DNA of 64,000 nucleotides from Streptomyces graminofaciens (GCF_030294945.1 NZ_AP018448.1:2232001-2296000), one strand, 5' to 3'. Shown: positions 34,911-44,038, counted from the stretch's first letter. Numbers and translations are program-made. The notes: generated by a model from the sequence alone, not told the origin.

Positions 34911-35804
34911 TCATGGCAGCGTGGGTATGCCCGCCTCCGGCGCGTGCGGCCGTTCGATGGCAAGCAGGCGATCGGGGTGAAGACCCAGTTCCACGATCTC
35001 GTCGGCGGCAGGGACATAGACCAGGACGGCAAGTTGCCGACCCCGGGCGGGATGGGTCACAGTCAGGACGTGGTGCTGGTCCGGGCAGCCGGAGAGCGCA
35101 TAGGCGTCGCCCGGGTTGAGGCCATCGGCACGGCCCTGGAAGGTGTCCAGTTCACAGCGTTGGTCCCACCAGCGGGCGCGTGCCCTCATGTGGGGAAGCG
35201 CGGCGGTCCGCCGGTCGCGCTCGGTCCTCCATGCTCGGCGGCAGGGGGCGCATTCGTTGGTGGCCTCGGGGTTCGGTCCGGCCAGCGGCGCGTCGCACAG
35301 GCCGGTGCCGGTCGCGGCGCGGCGGCGGTGTCCCGTGACGAGATTGGCGTGGCCTTTGGGTGCCCACAGCAGGTCCTCGTCGCGCGGGCAGGATCCGTCG
35401 AAGGACACGCTCACCTCGCCCGCGAGCCGGTGGAAGCGCTCCAGGGCCGCCGCGAGCGCCGAGCAGTTGGCGCACACCCGGCGGGCCGAAGTCGAGCGAG
35501 GGCCAAGGGACTTGCCGCAGTAGCCCAGCAGATGGCCGGGGATCGGCAGGTGGGCGGTGGCGCCCTTGCCGGTGCCAGCGGCGGGCCGGAGATCCCGTTC
35601 GCCGCCGGGGTGCGGCTGCGTGGTCAGGATCAGCCAAGCGCGTGTACAGCTCTGGCACAAAGAGTGCGTGGTGTTCTCCGCGATCGGTGCGAGATCGGTC
35701 GAGTGCGTAGCGCACACCGTCAACGGTTCGGTGCCGATCAGGACGCCGTGGTGAGCGGTCCCGTTCGTGGGAGAGATAGACAGCCGGATCATGGGCAGGG
35801 ACAA
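34911..35804 (-). CDS. Cys-rich hypothetical protein
   Basis: 297 residues if it begins at TTG 35804, five bases after GGAGG; ATG 35792 is an alternative. Several Cys pairs (VCATHS, SLCQSCTRAW, RRVCANCSALA, ECAPCRRAW) suggest two or three zinc-binding knuckles. No named family recognised. Convergent with the Nudix gene across a shared terminator, and first of the leftward hypothetical genes in this part of the element. Confidence 0.6.
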   Translation of the reverse strand: MSLPMIRLSISPTNGTAHHGVLIGTEPLTVCATHSTDLAPIAENTTHSLCQSCTRAWLILTTQPHPGGERDLRPAAGTGKGATAHLPIPGHLLGYCGKSLGPRSTSARRVCANCSALAAALERFHRLAGEVSVSFDGSCPRDEDLLWAPKGHANLVTGHRRRAATGTGLCDAPLAGPNPEATNECAPCRRAWRTERDRRTAALPHMRARARWWDQRCELDTFQGRADGLNPGDAYALSGCPDQHHVLTVTHPARGRQLAVLVYVPAADEIVELGLHPDRLLAIERPHAPEAGIPTLP

Positions 35805-35852
35805 GCAGACCTCCAAGGGTCAGTGTGGGGCGGGTGGGTGACGAAAGGCTCG

Positions 35853-36365
35853 TCAGAGAAAGTCGAAACGGCCGGGCAGGGCGGCGAGCGTGCGCGCGTC
35901 GTCGGCCGCTCTGTCAGCCTCGACGCGGGCGAGCGTGACCGCGCATTCGCCGTACTCGCGCGCGTTCAGCTCTCCGGCCTCGGTGCACTGCCCGTCTTCG
36001 ATGATGTACCGGGTCACCGTCCGGGCCGGGCCCGAGTCGGTGGGGGCATCGGACACCAGCGACAGCACCGACGACCCGCACCGATTACCCGCATCCTCCA
36101 GGGCCCGGTCTACCAGGCGCGTCAGACGGTCAAAGCGCTCCATGCTCACCGGCCCGAGCACAAGGGTGTTGCCGCCCAGGTAGAGGAATTCGGCGAGCAC
36201 TTCCTGGGCAACCAGCGGCCGGATGACGTGCAGGTAGTGACGTCCCGGCCCGGCCGCCGCAATGGCATTGGCGACCGCGAGTCTTCCAGGGGACAGGTAT
36301 GAAACCGACAGATCGGTGTCCTTTCGCAGCGGAAGCGACCGCCCGGGGCGACGGGCGGCCGGCAT
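35853..36365 (-). CDS. Hypothetical protein
   Basis: 170 residues, mixed alpha/beta composition (YLHVIRPLVAQEVLAEFLYL, then GGNTLVLG). No family recognised. It lies between the DUF317 gene and the Cys-rich gene on the same strand, with short gaps. The ATG at 36365 has a poor ribosome site, so the true start may be up to 20 codons further in, after the AAAGGA at about 36325. Confidence 0.5.
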   Translation of the reverse strand: MPAARRPGRSLPLRKDTDLSVSYLSPGRLAVANAIAAAGPGRHYLHVIRPLVAQEVLAEFLYLGGNTLVLGPVSMERFDRLTRLVDRALEDAGNRCGSSVLSLVSDAPTDSGPARTVTRYIIEDGQCTEAGELNAREYGECAVTLARVEADRAADDARTLAALPGRFDFL

Positions 36366-36380
36366 GAGGAGGCGTCGTCG

Positions 36381-37067
36381 TCAGTCACGGCGCACGACGG
36401 TGAGCCGCTCTTGCGCGCCCTCGGGCAGGGTGCGCCGAGGCACGGGGACCGGGGAGGCGAGCGAGGCGGCGAAGGCCGCGACCAGGTCGTGCGGGACGCT
36501 GGCGCTGAAGCTGGCGCACCACAGATAGGGTGCGCCCAAAACAGGTTCCGCCCACGCCTGCCAGCCCATCAGATCGGGGCGCGGGTCGGCGTCCTGAATG
36601 AGCTTGGGCAGTTCCTCCAGCGACACGCTGGAAGCGAAGCCGGGGTCCGTGGCCGCGGTCGCGGGGCGGTCCACGTCCCGGATCCAGCCCTGTGAGACAA
36701 GCGCGGCCATGACCGCCTGAGGCCCGTCGAACCCGATGTCGGGCGCCTCGCGGGCGTCGAGCGCGACGAGGAGGTCGGCAAGCGCCTCATGCGGGACGCC
36801 CGTGGTGAAGTAGGCGTTCCACTCCGTCAGGGCGCTCGCGGCATGCGGACGGGCGGACAACTGCCACGCCACGGGCAGTCCGCCGAGTTCAAAGGGGTAG
36901 CTGGCGAGGATCCACTCGGCGCCGCGCAGCTCGTCCGGGCTCACGTACAGCAGGGTGTGGCGGGAGGTCGGCCACAGCCGCCAGCCCAGGCCGGTCAGCA
37001 GGTCGCCGATCCGCTCGCCGAGCGCGCCGTCGTCGCCGGCCAGGTGACGCGGGGTGACCCAATACAC
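36381..37067 (-). CDS. DUF317-domain protein
   Basis: 228 residues. DUF317 repeats are seen as YWVTPRHLAGDDG at the start, then a second copy around VLGAPYLWCASFSASVPHDL. The family is almost restricted to Streptomyces and its plasmids and integrative elements; its function is unknown. GTG 37067 gives the listed start, but AGGAGG is only two bases before it. CTG 37118, five bases after GGAGG, would add 17 His/Pro/Asp-rich residues and is plausible. Confidence 0.75.
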   Translation of the reverse strand: MYWVTPRHLAGDDGALGERIGDLLTGLGWRLWPTSRHTLLYVSPDELRGAEWILASYPFELGGLPVAWQLSARPHAASALTEWNAYFTTGVPHEALADLLVALDAREAPDIGFDGPQAVMAALVSQGWIRDVDRPATAATDPGFASSVSLEELPKLIQDADPRPDLMGWQAWAEPVLGAPYLWCASFSASVPHDLVAAFAASLASPVPVPRRTLPEGAQERLTVVRRD

Positions 37068-37145
37068 CGCCTCCTGCGGGTCGGGGTGGGCAGGGTCGTG
37101 GGGGTCGTGCGGGTGCAGGGGCGCCTCCGTAGGGTCGTTGGTGGT

Positions 37146-37454
37146 TCAGCTGCCGTCGTCGCGTGGCCCGGTCGCCCTGCGACGGCGGCGTGCGGGAGCC
37201 TCGGTCGGCTCGTGCCAGGTGAGTTCGACGGCGACGTCCGGTGGGAGGTGGCCGACCTGCTCGGCGTCCTTGGCCTCGGTGATGAAGACCAGCGGGTCAC
37301 CGTTCTCGTCCTGGGCAGCGATCACCCCGCCGATACGGTGGGCCATGGGAAAGAGCGGGTTGATGGCGAGCCGGGCCGGCGCGTCGTGATCACAGGCGGA
37401 CAGAAGGTCGACGAGTTCGCCGACGGTCATCTCGTGCAGATGCGGTTCGTCCAC
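37146..37454 (-). CDS. Small acidic hypothetical protein
   Basis: 102 residues starting MDEPHLHEMTVGELVDLLSA, helical then beta-rich (RIGGVIAAQDENGDPLVFIT), with a basic Arg-rich tail. It resembles small proteins found beside DUF317 genes in Streptomyces elements, but no function is known. Part of the leftward gene series. Confidence 0.6.
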   Translation of the reverse strand: MDEPHLHEMTVGELVDLLSACDHDAPARLAINPLFPMAHRIGGVIAAQDENGDPLVFITEAKDAEQVGHLPPDVAVELTWHEPTEAPARRRRRATGPRDDGS

Positions 37455-37549
37455 AGCGTTCTCCTCGCGGTAGCGGACAAGGGTGTCCCGAAGCTGGGCA
37501 GGGTATGCGGCGCGCAGGGCGCCCGGTGGTGTGGCGTCGGCCCCGCTGT

Positions 37550-37909
37550 TCAGAGCGGCTGGGAGGTGGCGAGGACCTGTGCCACGGCAGCGGCGACGAT
37601 GGCCGCCGGAGTCTCGGTGTCGAACGACATCCGGTACCCGCGGACCTTCGCGGTACCGGTGACCGCGATCACCCAGCCCTCACCGTCGGTGCCGCGACGA
37701 CCCGTCGGAAACCACCCGAGGTAGAACCGCCCGTCCTTGCTGTTCACATGGACATCGGCGCGGTCATCCACGACCAGCTTGAAATCGGCGTCCGTGAACT
37801 GGTCGATCACCAGCGTCGGCTGGCCCGGCCCGAGCTTCCAGGAACGCAGCCTCAGGGCCTCGACAGTCGCGGCAAATCCGGGCTGGGCAACCTCCACGGT
37901 CACCGGCAT
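37550..37909 (-). CDS. Hypothetical protein, beta-rich
   Basis: 119 residues from ATG 37909 after GAGAGGTG (MPVTVEVAQPGFAATVEALR, then LVIDQFTDADFKLVVDD). Alternating beta strands suggest a compact domain, possibly a distant DUF317 relative (GRFYLGWFPTGRRGTDGEGW). The frame is open upstream to GTG 38110, also preceded by a ribosome-like GAGGTGAGGA, which would add 67 residues. No function recognised. Confidence 0.55.
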   Translation of the reverse strand: MPVTVEVAQPGFAATVEALRLRSWKLGPGQPTLVIDQFTDADFKLVVDDRADVHVNSKDGRFYLGWFPTGRRGTDGEGWVIAVTGTAKVRGYRMSFDTETPAAIVAAAVAQVLATSQPL

Positions 37910-38171
37910 CACCTCTCTGACCTGGCACTTTTCCTGGAAGGCGTTCACGTTGACATGCCCCAGGAGCGTTGGCCAGTCCTTCTGCGATCTTTCCTGTCTG
38001 CCCCAGGCGAACTGTTGTTCCTTGCCATCCAATCGAGGCGCTTGACAGCGAACCCAGTCGTCCGGGGTGCCAGGGGGTGTCGCGGCGCCTGGGGCACACG
38101 GTTTCGCCACAGGTGTGTTCCTCACCTCAGGTCGACGACGAGTGCAGACCAAAATCGCGGGCCTTAGTCAG

Positions 38172-38246
38172 CTACTGGACGAGGTATTCGTGGAGGTTCG
38201 GGGGCGTGGGCTGCTGGTCGCACTCGAAGACCACGCCGTACGGCAT
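38172..38246 (-). CDS. Tiny ORF downstream of the HEPN gene
   Basis: 24 codons (MPYGVVFECDQQPTPPNLHE then YLVQ) starting at ATG 38246 with GGGAG six bases upstream. It lies 32 bases after the HEPN gene stop on the same strand. The composition looks protein-like, but the length makes it uncertain. Confidence 0.32.
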   Translation of the reverse strand: MPYGVVFECDQQPTPPNLHEYLVQ

Positions 38247-38277
38247 GCCCGCTCCCTTATTGCTGCCTGGGCATGCC

Positions 38278-39330
38278 TCAACACTTCGTCGCCATCCGCT
38301 TGGCGCAGTCGAGACAGAAGTCGACGGTTTCGTCGAAGCGGTTGTCCAGCAGTCCCCCACAGTGGCAGTAGCCCAACCGGTCGAAGACGGCCGCGCAGCC
38401 GAGGCACAGGTGGATCGCGTAGTCCGGTGCCTCCGTGAGGGGGCAGGTGGCCTTGACGAGGGCGGGGGCGGAGCAGGCCGGACACCAGTGAATCGGTGGC
38501 GTCTCATTGTCGTGGGGGTCTTTTGCGACGTTGCGGACCATGGCGCCCCAGACGTAGTCCTCGGCGGCTGCCTCGCCGTCCGACCACTGTCGGTAACAGA
38601 AGCGGCACGAGATCGGGGCGCCGGCGACCAGGGCGGCCATCCCGCACTCCGGGCAGTGGACCGTGGTATCCGCGCAGGCGTCCAGGGTCTCCCGCAGTCC
38701 GGCCATCCGTGTGGCGATCAGCCGGGTGATGGTGTGCAGCCGGTGGCGGATGCCCTCCATACTCGCGTCGACCAGGGCCTGTTCAGCGGTAGGCACATGT
38801 GGGCGAAGATGCTCGTTGATGAATGTGAGGAGGAAGTCCAGCACGGTAGCTGTCTGGGCCTCCACGGCGTGAGCCGACTGGGTGAGCCCGTAATGCTGAA
38901 GGGCGTTGCGTGTCTTGCCCAGCTTCCTGACCGCTTCGAGTTGCTGCGCATCGAGTTCGAGGCCGACGATGTTCCGTAGGCGTTCCAAGGTCTCGTCGGT
39001 GCCACAGCTAAGGAAGTCCCCGCTAGTGAACTTCTGGTGGCTGGCTCTGCCGGGATCCTTTACCACCAGCGTCCAGTGTGCCTGCTGAAGGCGGGCCTTG
39101 AGCAGGACTTCCGTGGCGGCCTGGAGGTGGAGGACTGCGTACTTGAGGTCGCGCGGCGTCGGGTGTGAATCTCTGCCGTCGGGTTCCTCGTCGTCGGAGA
39201 GGTGGCTAACTACACTGTCGAGGTAGTCCAAGCCGTTGAGAACGGGCGGGAACGCCACCGGGGTTCGCTGCAGCGACGCCGTAACCGGCTCTGGCCTGGG
39301 GCTGGGCACAGGGGCCCAAGGGGCGCTCAC
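38278..39330 (-). CDS. HEPN-domain protein with C-terminal zinc ribbons
   Basis: 350 residues, GTG start overlapping the stop of a 37-residue ORF. The N-terminal 200 residues are helical and contain Arg141-Asn-Ala-Leu-Gln-His146, the Rx4H motif of HEPN ribonucleases, after the typical helix LHLQAATEVLLKARLQ. The C-terminal 130 residues carry at least six Cys pairs (CPECG, CRFC, CPAC, CLGC, CHCGG, CLDC), probably three ribbons. HEPN proteins often cut RNA in phage defence or toxin systems. No antitoxin of MNT type is adjacent, so this may be a single-protein or two-protein system with the upstream tiny ORF. Confidence 0.6.
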   Translation of the reverse strand: MSAPWAPVPSPRPEPVTASLQRTPVAFPPVLNGLDYLDSVVSHLSDDEEPDGRDSHPTPRDLKYAVLHLQAATEVLLKARLQQAHWTLVVKDPGRASHQKFTSGDFLSCGTDETLERLRNIVGLELDAQQLEAVRKLGKTRNALQHYGLTQSAHAVEAQTATVLDFLLTFINEHLRPHVPTAEQALVDASMEGIRHRLHTITRLIATRMAGLRETLDACADTTVHCPECGMAALVAGAPISCRFCYRQWSDGEAAAEDYVWGAMVRNVAKDPHDNETPPIHWCPACSAPALVKATCPLTEAPDYAIHLCLGCAAVFDRLGYCHCGGLLDNRFDETVDFCLDCAKRMATKC

Positions 39331-39440
39331 GCAGCATTCCGTTCAAAGATCTTAATGGCGATGTATCGCGTGCACAGGCGGTCCGGCAACACGGCAGCGA
39401 GCTCCCAGGGCATCTCGGTGGGCGGGATCCCATCGGTCAT
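39327..39440 (-). CDS. 37-residue ORF coupled to the HEPN gene
   Basis: ATG 39440 has AAGGGGAG five bases before it. The product (MTDGIPPTEMPWELAAVLPD, then RLCTRYIAIKIFERNAA) ends at TGA 39327-39329, overlapping the HEPN start by GTGA. Clean coupling and good composition argue for a real gene. The IS701-family element lies just upstream (from 39461) and probably separates this pair from its original promoter. Confidence 0.55.
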   Translation of the reverse strand: MTDGIPPTEMPWELAAVLPDRLCTRYIAIKIFERNAA

Positions 39441-39460
39441 TTGCTCCCCTTGCGCTCTAG

Positions 39461-40886
39461 TAGGACTCCGTTAGGTCTTCCTGTCGGGCCTGTTCGGGAG
39501 CATGTTGGGTGTGTGGACGCACATGAAGTGAACCGTGTACGGGCGGCGTTGGCGTTCTACGTGGCGGATGTGTTCGCGTCGGTACCGCGCAAGGACCAGC
39601 GGGCCAAGAGCGACTGCTATCTGCGGGGACTGATGCTTGAGGGCCGCCGTAAGTCGATCCAGGCGATGGCCACGCGGCTGCCGGACGGCAACGAGCAGAA
39701 CCTGCAGCAGTTCGTGAACCAGTCGACCTGGGATCCGGTGCCGGTGCAGCGGCGGATCTGCGAACGGATGCTGCCGCTGATCGGTCCGGCGGCGTGGGTG
39801 ATCGACGACGTGTCGGTGCCCAAGGACGGGAGGATGTCGGCCGGGGTGGCCCCGCAGTACTGCGGGGCTCTGGGGAAACGGGCGAACTGCCAGGTCGCGG
39901 TCAGCGTCCACGCCGCGAGCGATACCGCCTCCTGCCCGCTGCAGTGGCGGCTGTTCCTGCCCCGGGAATGGGCTGCGGACACCGGCCGCCGGGCCCTCAC
40001 CCGCGTCCCGCCCGAGGTCACGCACCGCGAGAAGTGGCGCCTGGCCCTGGAGATGCTCGACACACTGGCAGGCTGGGGCATGAACCCACCGGTCGTGGTG
40101 GCCGATGCCGCCTACGGAACCAACGCGCACCTGCGGGCCGCCCTTGCCGACCGCCAACTCGCCTACGTCCTGGCCATCCGTTCGGACGTGAGCGCCCACC
40201 CCTTCGACGCCGAGCCCGAGGCCCCGGCCCGCAACGGGGATACCGGCTGCTGGCCCCAGCCCCGCTACCGGCACCCCGCGCCCTCGGTGGCAGCCCTTGC
40301 CGCCGGCCTTGGGCAGGAGGCGTTCACCTCTGTCACCTGGCGGCTCGGGTCGAGAGGGGAGTTGCGCTCCCGCTTCGCCGCCGTGCGCGTGCGGCCCGCG
40401 GGCAAGGCCGTCGAGCGTCCCATCAGGGCTGCGGCCTCAGCTGAACAGGGGTGGTGGGACGGGATCCTGCCCGACTGTTGGCTGCTGGTCGAGTGGCCCG
40501 CCGATGCCGAAGCGCCTACCGACTACTGGCTGTCCAACCTGCCGGACGACACCCCGATCGCCGACCTGGTGCGTCTGGCCAAGGTCCGCTGGCGCATCGA
40601 GCACGACTACCGCGAACTCAAGCACGGCCTGGGACTTGACCACTTCGAGGGCCGTTCCTGGCCTGGCTGGCACCACCATGTCACCCTCGTGACCGCCGCC
40701 CACGCCTTCCTCACCGAACAGCGCCTGGCCCCAAAAGTCCTCGCACCGGTCTCACCCTCTACCAAGTCCTTGACACCCTCCAGGACGTCCTGAGGTGCTG
40801 GACCGGCATCTGCACCACCTGTCACCAACCCCTACCCGCCAGGACACACACGACGCCAAGATCAAGACAGACCTAACGGAGTCCTA
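39461..40886 (+). mobile_element. IS701-family insertion sequence
   Basis: 1426 bases with perfect 18-bp inverted ends (TAGGACTCCGTTAGGTCT at 39461-39478 and its complement at 40869-40886). It is flanked by a CTAG duplication at 39457-39460 and 40887-40890, the 4-base target typical of the family. Ends are intact but the transposase has a frameshifted tail, so this copy may depend on another element to move. Confidence 0.9.
39513..40793 (+). pseudogene. IS701-family transposase with frameshifted C-terminus
   Basis: DDE transposase read from GTG 39513. Catalytic residues are present: WVIDDVSVPK, VVVADAAYGT, and WRIEHDYRELKHGLGLDHFE. After LTEQRLAPK the frame changes to a short unrelated tail ending at 40793. 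The expected tail (RTGLTLYQVLDTLQDVLRCW, then TGICTTCHQPLP) is present in the neighbouring frame and would end at TAA 40874 inside the right inverted repeat. A single-base loss near 40730 explains this. Activity is doubtful but not excluded. Confidence 0.85.
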
Positions 40887-41071
40887 CTAGGACCATCCTG
40901 CCGAAGTCGCTACAGGCGTCGGTTGCCTGGCGTGTCTGATTCCAGCTGAGGAGAGGGTATCCGGGATCAGACGGCTACTTGGCTCGGTCCTGGGCTGCCT
41001 GTGGCACCTTTGCCAGCTCACCTAGATGATCAATTCCAAGGGGTGCCTGCGGAGGGTGTGGGGGTGGGCGG

Positions 41072-41458
41072 TCAGGCGTCTGGGTCGACTTCGGGGTGCG
41101 TGAACCGTACAGGCTTGCCCAGCGACCGGGCGTAGGCGATTTCGGCTCGGGTGCTGTCCCCGATGTAGTCGCCGACTACGAGCACCTCATCAGCGAGCCG
41201 GATCTTCGCCCGATGCAGATCGTCGAGTCGAACCTTCAGCGCCTCGGCGACAGAATCGGACCAAAGTTCGTGCGGCGACTGCATGTCGCAACCCGGTTTG
41301 ACGACAATCTTTCCGGCTTTAGTCTCACGCAGATCGGCCTCGGTCATCTCGGTCATGAAACGGGTGGAGCCGCAGATCACAACGATACGCGGGAGGCTCA
41401 GTTGCTTCTTGGCGTCGGCGAGTTTCTCCTCGGGGGTGAGCCGTTGCGGGTATGACAC
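41072..41458 (-). CDS. Nucleoside 2-deoxyribosyltransferase-like protein
   Basis: 128 residues from GTG 41458 after AGGAGG. The core matches a widespread small family: IVVICGSTRFMTEMTEADLR near the N-terminus, GKIVVKPGCDM, and the C-terminal LADEVLVVGDYIGDSTRAEI then AYARSLGKPVRF. The fold is that of deoxyribosyltransferases and TIR-like NADases, so it may split an N-glycosidic bond or only bind a nucleotide. It lies directly downstream of the CHAT gene on the same strand, an arrangement that suggests a shared role. Confidence 0.7.
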   Translation of the reverse strand: MSYPQRLTPEEKLADAKKQLSLPRIVVICGSTRFMTEMTEADLRETKAGKIVVKPGCDMQSPHELWSDSVAEALKVRLDDLHRAKIRLADEVLVVGDYIGDSTRAEIAYARSLGKPVRFTHPEVDPDA

Positions 41459-41536
41459 TGGTTCCTCCTGGTGGTGTGGTCCAAGGGGTGCCTGCGGAGA
41501 CGAGAACAAGGTCCTTTGGCTCCGCAAGCCCATTTG

Positions 41537-43720
41537 TCAGAAAGGATCTAGCGGAAGGCCCACCAGATACCGCCCGGGGCGCGTTTGTTCGACCTGCCCT
41601 CTCAGGGAGGAGAGATAAATGCAGTCGGGACGGCCTGCGAAGACGTAGAACAGCGACTCAGGGACGTAGCCAGGCCTGCGGAACCAGTTGCGTACGCGGT
41701 CGCCGAGGCCCTGCTCGTCGGCGATCTCGCCCAGGACACGTTCGGTGTCCTCGTAGACGTGCGGTCGACGGATCTGGCCACTAGCCCGGCTACTCATGAA
41801 CTCGACGATCACAGGTTGGCCGTTGATGGTGGTTCTGGTGGCCCACGCCTTGAGGTTGGGGCTTCCGTCGAGGATGTCGTTGACCGCGTTCGACGTCTGC
41901 ACGTGATGCCATAGATCAAGGATGGTCGTGAACTGCCCGGGCTTCGTGATCTCTTCGGCGAGGTACACCAGGAACCGGCACATCAGCAGGGCGTTGCGTG
42001 TGACCTCGACCGGAACTTGCGTTCCCAGTACCGCAAGGGCGCCTTCTCGCAGCAAGAGATCGGTGATGGCCACGGCCCCGGAGCCGCGGGGTGCGACGTG
42101 GCAGGCGCTGAGCATCACCACAGGTGGCACGCGGTCGAGGCCGAGGTCCAGGTGTGATTCGTCGCCGATGACGAGCGCGGCCATGTTGCCGACCATCGTT
42201 CCGTGCGCGCTGATGACGAGGATGTCGGGGCGATGTTCGGCCACGGACTGCTGAAGGGCTTCGAGGGTCAGGGTCTCGGCCTGGATGATGGTGAGTGTGG
42301 CCGCTTTGGGTGCGGTGGTATCGCGGGCCACATTCCATCCTTCTCGCGAAATCCGTCCCACCGGATCGCTGAGGGGAATGCACTCGGCGACCAGAACTTT
42401 GATGGTGTGGTTCAGGCTGATGGCCGGCGCGGCGGAGACCTGTTGCTGCACCATCCTGGTCAGAGGTTCCAACGGCCGGTAGGCCACAGGCAGACGTGCG
42501 CACAGCGGGGCGCTGTCCCCGGGCATGGTCAACAGCCCAAGAGGAAAGCCGGAGAACACCGTCAGGTGCGAGGCGCGCTGGATCGCGGCCGTCAGTTCCT
42601 TGCTCCACAGCGCCTGGGCAGCGTCGTTGAGCCGGGCGAGCAGGCGTCTCACGGCAGCGCTGCTGTGCGGAGTGAGGAAATGCCGTTCGAGTTCGGCAAG
42701 GATGACGAAGGCGTCCGGGGGCACGGTGGGCAGCATGAGGCCCAGCCCACCGCTCGCGACTGCCTGGTGTGTCACCGCGAACTCGATGGCGGCTCGTTCG
42801 ACCATGTGATCAGGGCGTTCGTGGAGTGTGACAGACCATGTGTCGTCCGGGTTGACGGCGGGCTGGGGTCCCGTCCGGCGCCAGAGTTCGCCGTCGTAGG
42901 CGTTGCGGGCATAGGCCGGAGCGGGACCGGGCAAGCCCAGCGCAACCGGTACCCGTAGTCGGGCTGCTTCTTCCCTGACTGTCTGGGGGTAGCGGCGGCC
43001 AGCGTCGCTGTAGGAAGCCCCCTCCTGTTCCAGGCGGGCGATGGCGGCCAAGCGCGTCTTACCGTGGAGCGCCTGCGCGAACGCCGCACTCACGCTCGTG
43101 TCCTGGACGGTCAACTCCGCCGTAGGCCATCCCATCTGCCGGGCCAGCCTGCGGTGAGGCAAGGTTAGCGGGGCCAGGTCCAAGCGGCGAGTGAGGGAAA
43201 CGTCACCGGTCGGTGCCGGCAGGTCTGGGATGAAGTGGTCGTGAATGGAATGCCAGTGAGCGGCGAGGGTGCCGTCGGAAAGCTGCGAGTAGGGGGTCGT
43301 AGGCAGCACGAATCCCAGCACCGACGCCCGCTGCCGGGCCTCGTCCAGCAACTCGTCCGGGCAAACGGTGACAACGGGATGATGATGTTGCAGGTGCTGG
43401 CCGAGCAGATCCTCGTCGAACATGTCGATCGGCAACAACAAGATGTTGTGGTCAAGGCGCAGGCTCTGGAGTGCCTTCAACTTCCACGCATCGACATCGA
43501 CGAGATCCCAGAGCGAGGCGGGTAGGTGCAGGCAGTACCAGAGCCCAGGCAGCGCAGTGGCCACTGTTTTGGCCAGGCCGTGCGGAGCAGTCGACTCCGC
43601 AGCATCTGGCCGCTCCCACACGACAGGAACATAGGGCGCCTTGTCCTGAGCGCGGCCCTCCATGGCCCCCGGAGTGAACAGGACCGCGTACAGCGGGGGC
43701 ATTTCCAAGGGTGACGACAT
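41537..43720 (-). CDS. CHAT-domain protease
   Basis: 727 residues from ATG 43720; GTG 43744 is an alternative. The C-terminal third is a caspase-like CHAT domain: catalytic His506 in LVISAHGTMVGNMAAL and Cys540 in VVMLSACHVAPRGSGAVAIT. The N-terminal 450 residues show no TPR repeats and no known domain, with a helical middle (RHFLTPHSSAAVRRLLARLN). CHAT proteases act as effectors in several bacterial immunity systems, for example with gasdermins or in TPR-CHAT. No gasdermin gene is seen here; the partner may be the deoxyribosyltransferase-like gene or the lost ATPase upstream. Confidence 0.85.
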   Translation of the reverse strand: MSSPLEMPPLYAVLFTPGAMEGRAQDKAPYVPVVWERPDAAESTAPHGLAKTVATALPGLWYCLHLPASLWDLVDVDAWKLKALQSLRLDHNILLLPIDMFDEDLLGQHLQHHHPVVTVCPDELLDEARQRASVLGFVLPTTPYSQLSDGTLAAHWHSIHDHFIPDLPAPTGDVSLTRRLDLAPLTLPHRRLARQMGWPTAELTVQDTSVSAAFAQALHGKTRLAAIARLEQEGASYSDAGRRYPQTVREEAARLRVPVALGLPGPAPAYARNAYDGELWRRTGPQPAVNPDDTWSVTLHERPDHMVERAAIEFAVTHQAVASGGLGLMLPTVPPDAFVILAELERHFLTPHSSAAVRRLLARLNDAAQALWSKELTAAIQRASHLTVFSGFPLGLLTMPGDSAPLCARLPVAYRPLEPLTRMVQQQVSAAPAISLNHTIKVLVAECIPLSDPVGRISREGWNVARDTTAPKAATLTIIQAETLTLEALQQSVAEHRPDILVISAHGTMVGNMAALVIGDESHLDLGLDRVPPVVMLSACHVAPRGSGAVAITDLLLREGALAVLGTQVPVEVTRNALLMCRFLVYLAEEITKPGQFTTILDLWHHVQTSNAVNDILDGSPNLKAWATRTTINGQPVIVEFMSSRASGQIRRPHVYEDTERVLGEIADEQGLGDRVRNWFRRPGYVPESLFYVFAGRPDCIYLSSLRGQVEQTRPGRYLVGLPLDPF

Positions 43721-43806
43721 GGCCAGAGAACCTCGCTGCTGCACGCGATCGGTGACCCGCCCAACCTACTGTGCACGACCCTGCCTTGACGTGGACTCCA
43801 GCAACG

Positions 43807-44038
43807 ACCCTTGCGCCTCGCACCGTCCTGAGTGAGCCGGAGGCTGGCCTGCACCCGGAGGCCAGCGCCCGGCAAGTGCAGTGGATGTACGAGCGGGTCG
43901 CGCAGGGCTGTCAGTTCTGACTCGCGACGCACAGCATGGCCCTCGCGTCGATGTCGTGGGCTCGGATCATCCGTTTCCGCCAAGAGGAACCCCCGTAGGT
44001 CGAGCTCGCCGCAACCGCCCCGGCGAAGCATCGGTAGC
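43807..44038 (+). pseudogene. Remnant of an AAA/OLD-type ATPase
   Basis: Only the C-terminal end of an ATPase can be read: RTVLSEPEAGLHPEASARQV (Walker B region of the SMC/OLD/ABC-like class), then QWMYERVAQGCQF, a TGA stop at 43918-43920, and in the same frame LATHSMALASMSWARIIRF with the conserved ATHS switch His. The Walker A part is missing. It is convergent in meaning with the CHAT gene, which runs the other way just left of it. Such ATPases are common in defence loci, so this may be the scar of a lost defence gene. Confidence 0.65.

Noticed and set aside
37910..38110. 67-residue N-terminal extension of the hypothetical at 37550
   Set aside because: GTG 38110 has a ribosome-like site, but the segment is low in structure and ATG 37909 with GAGAGGTG fits the folded part. 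Kept only as an alternative.
42203..42958. Rightward gene inside the CHAT region
   Set aside because: It is a mirror frame of the CHAT gene with Gly/Val/Gln-rich composition and no start signal.
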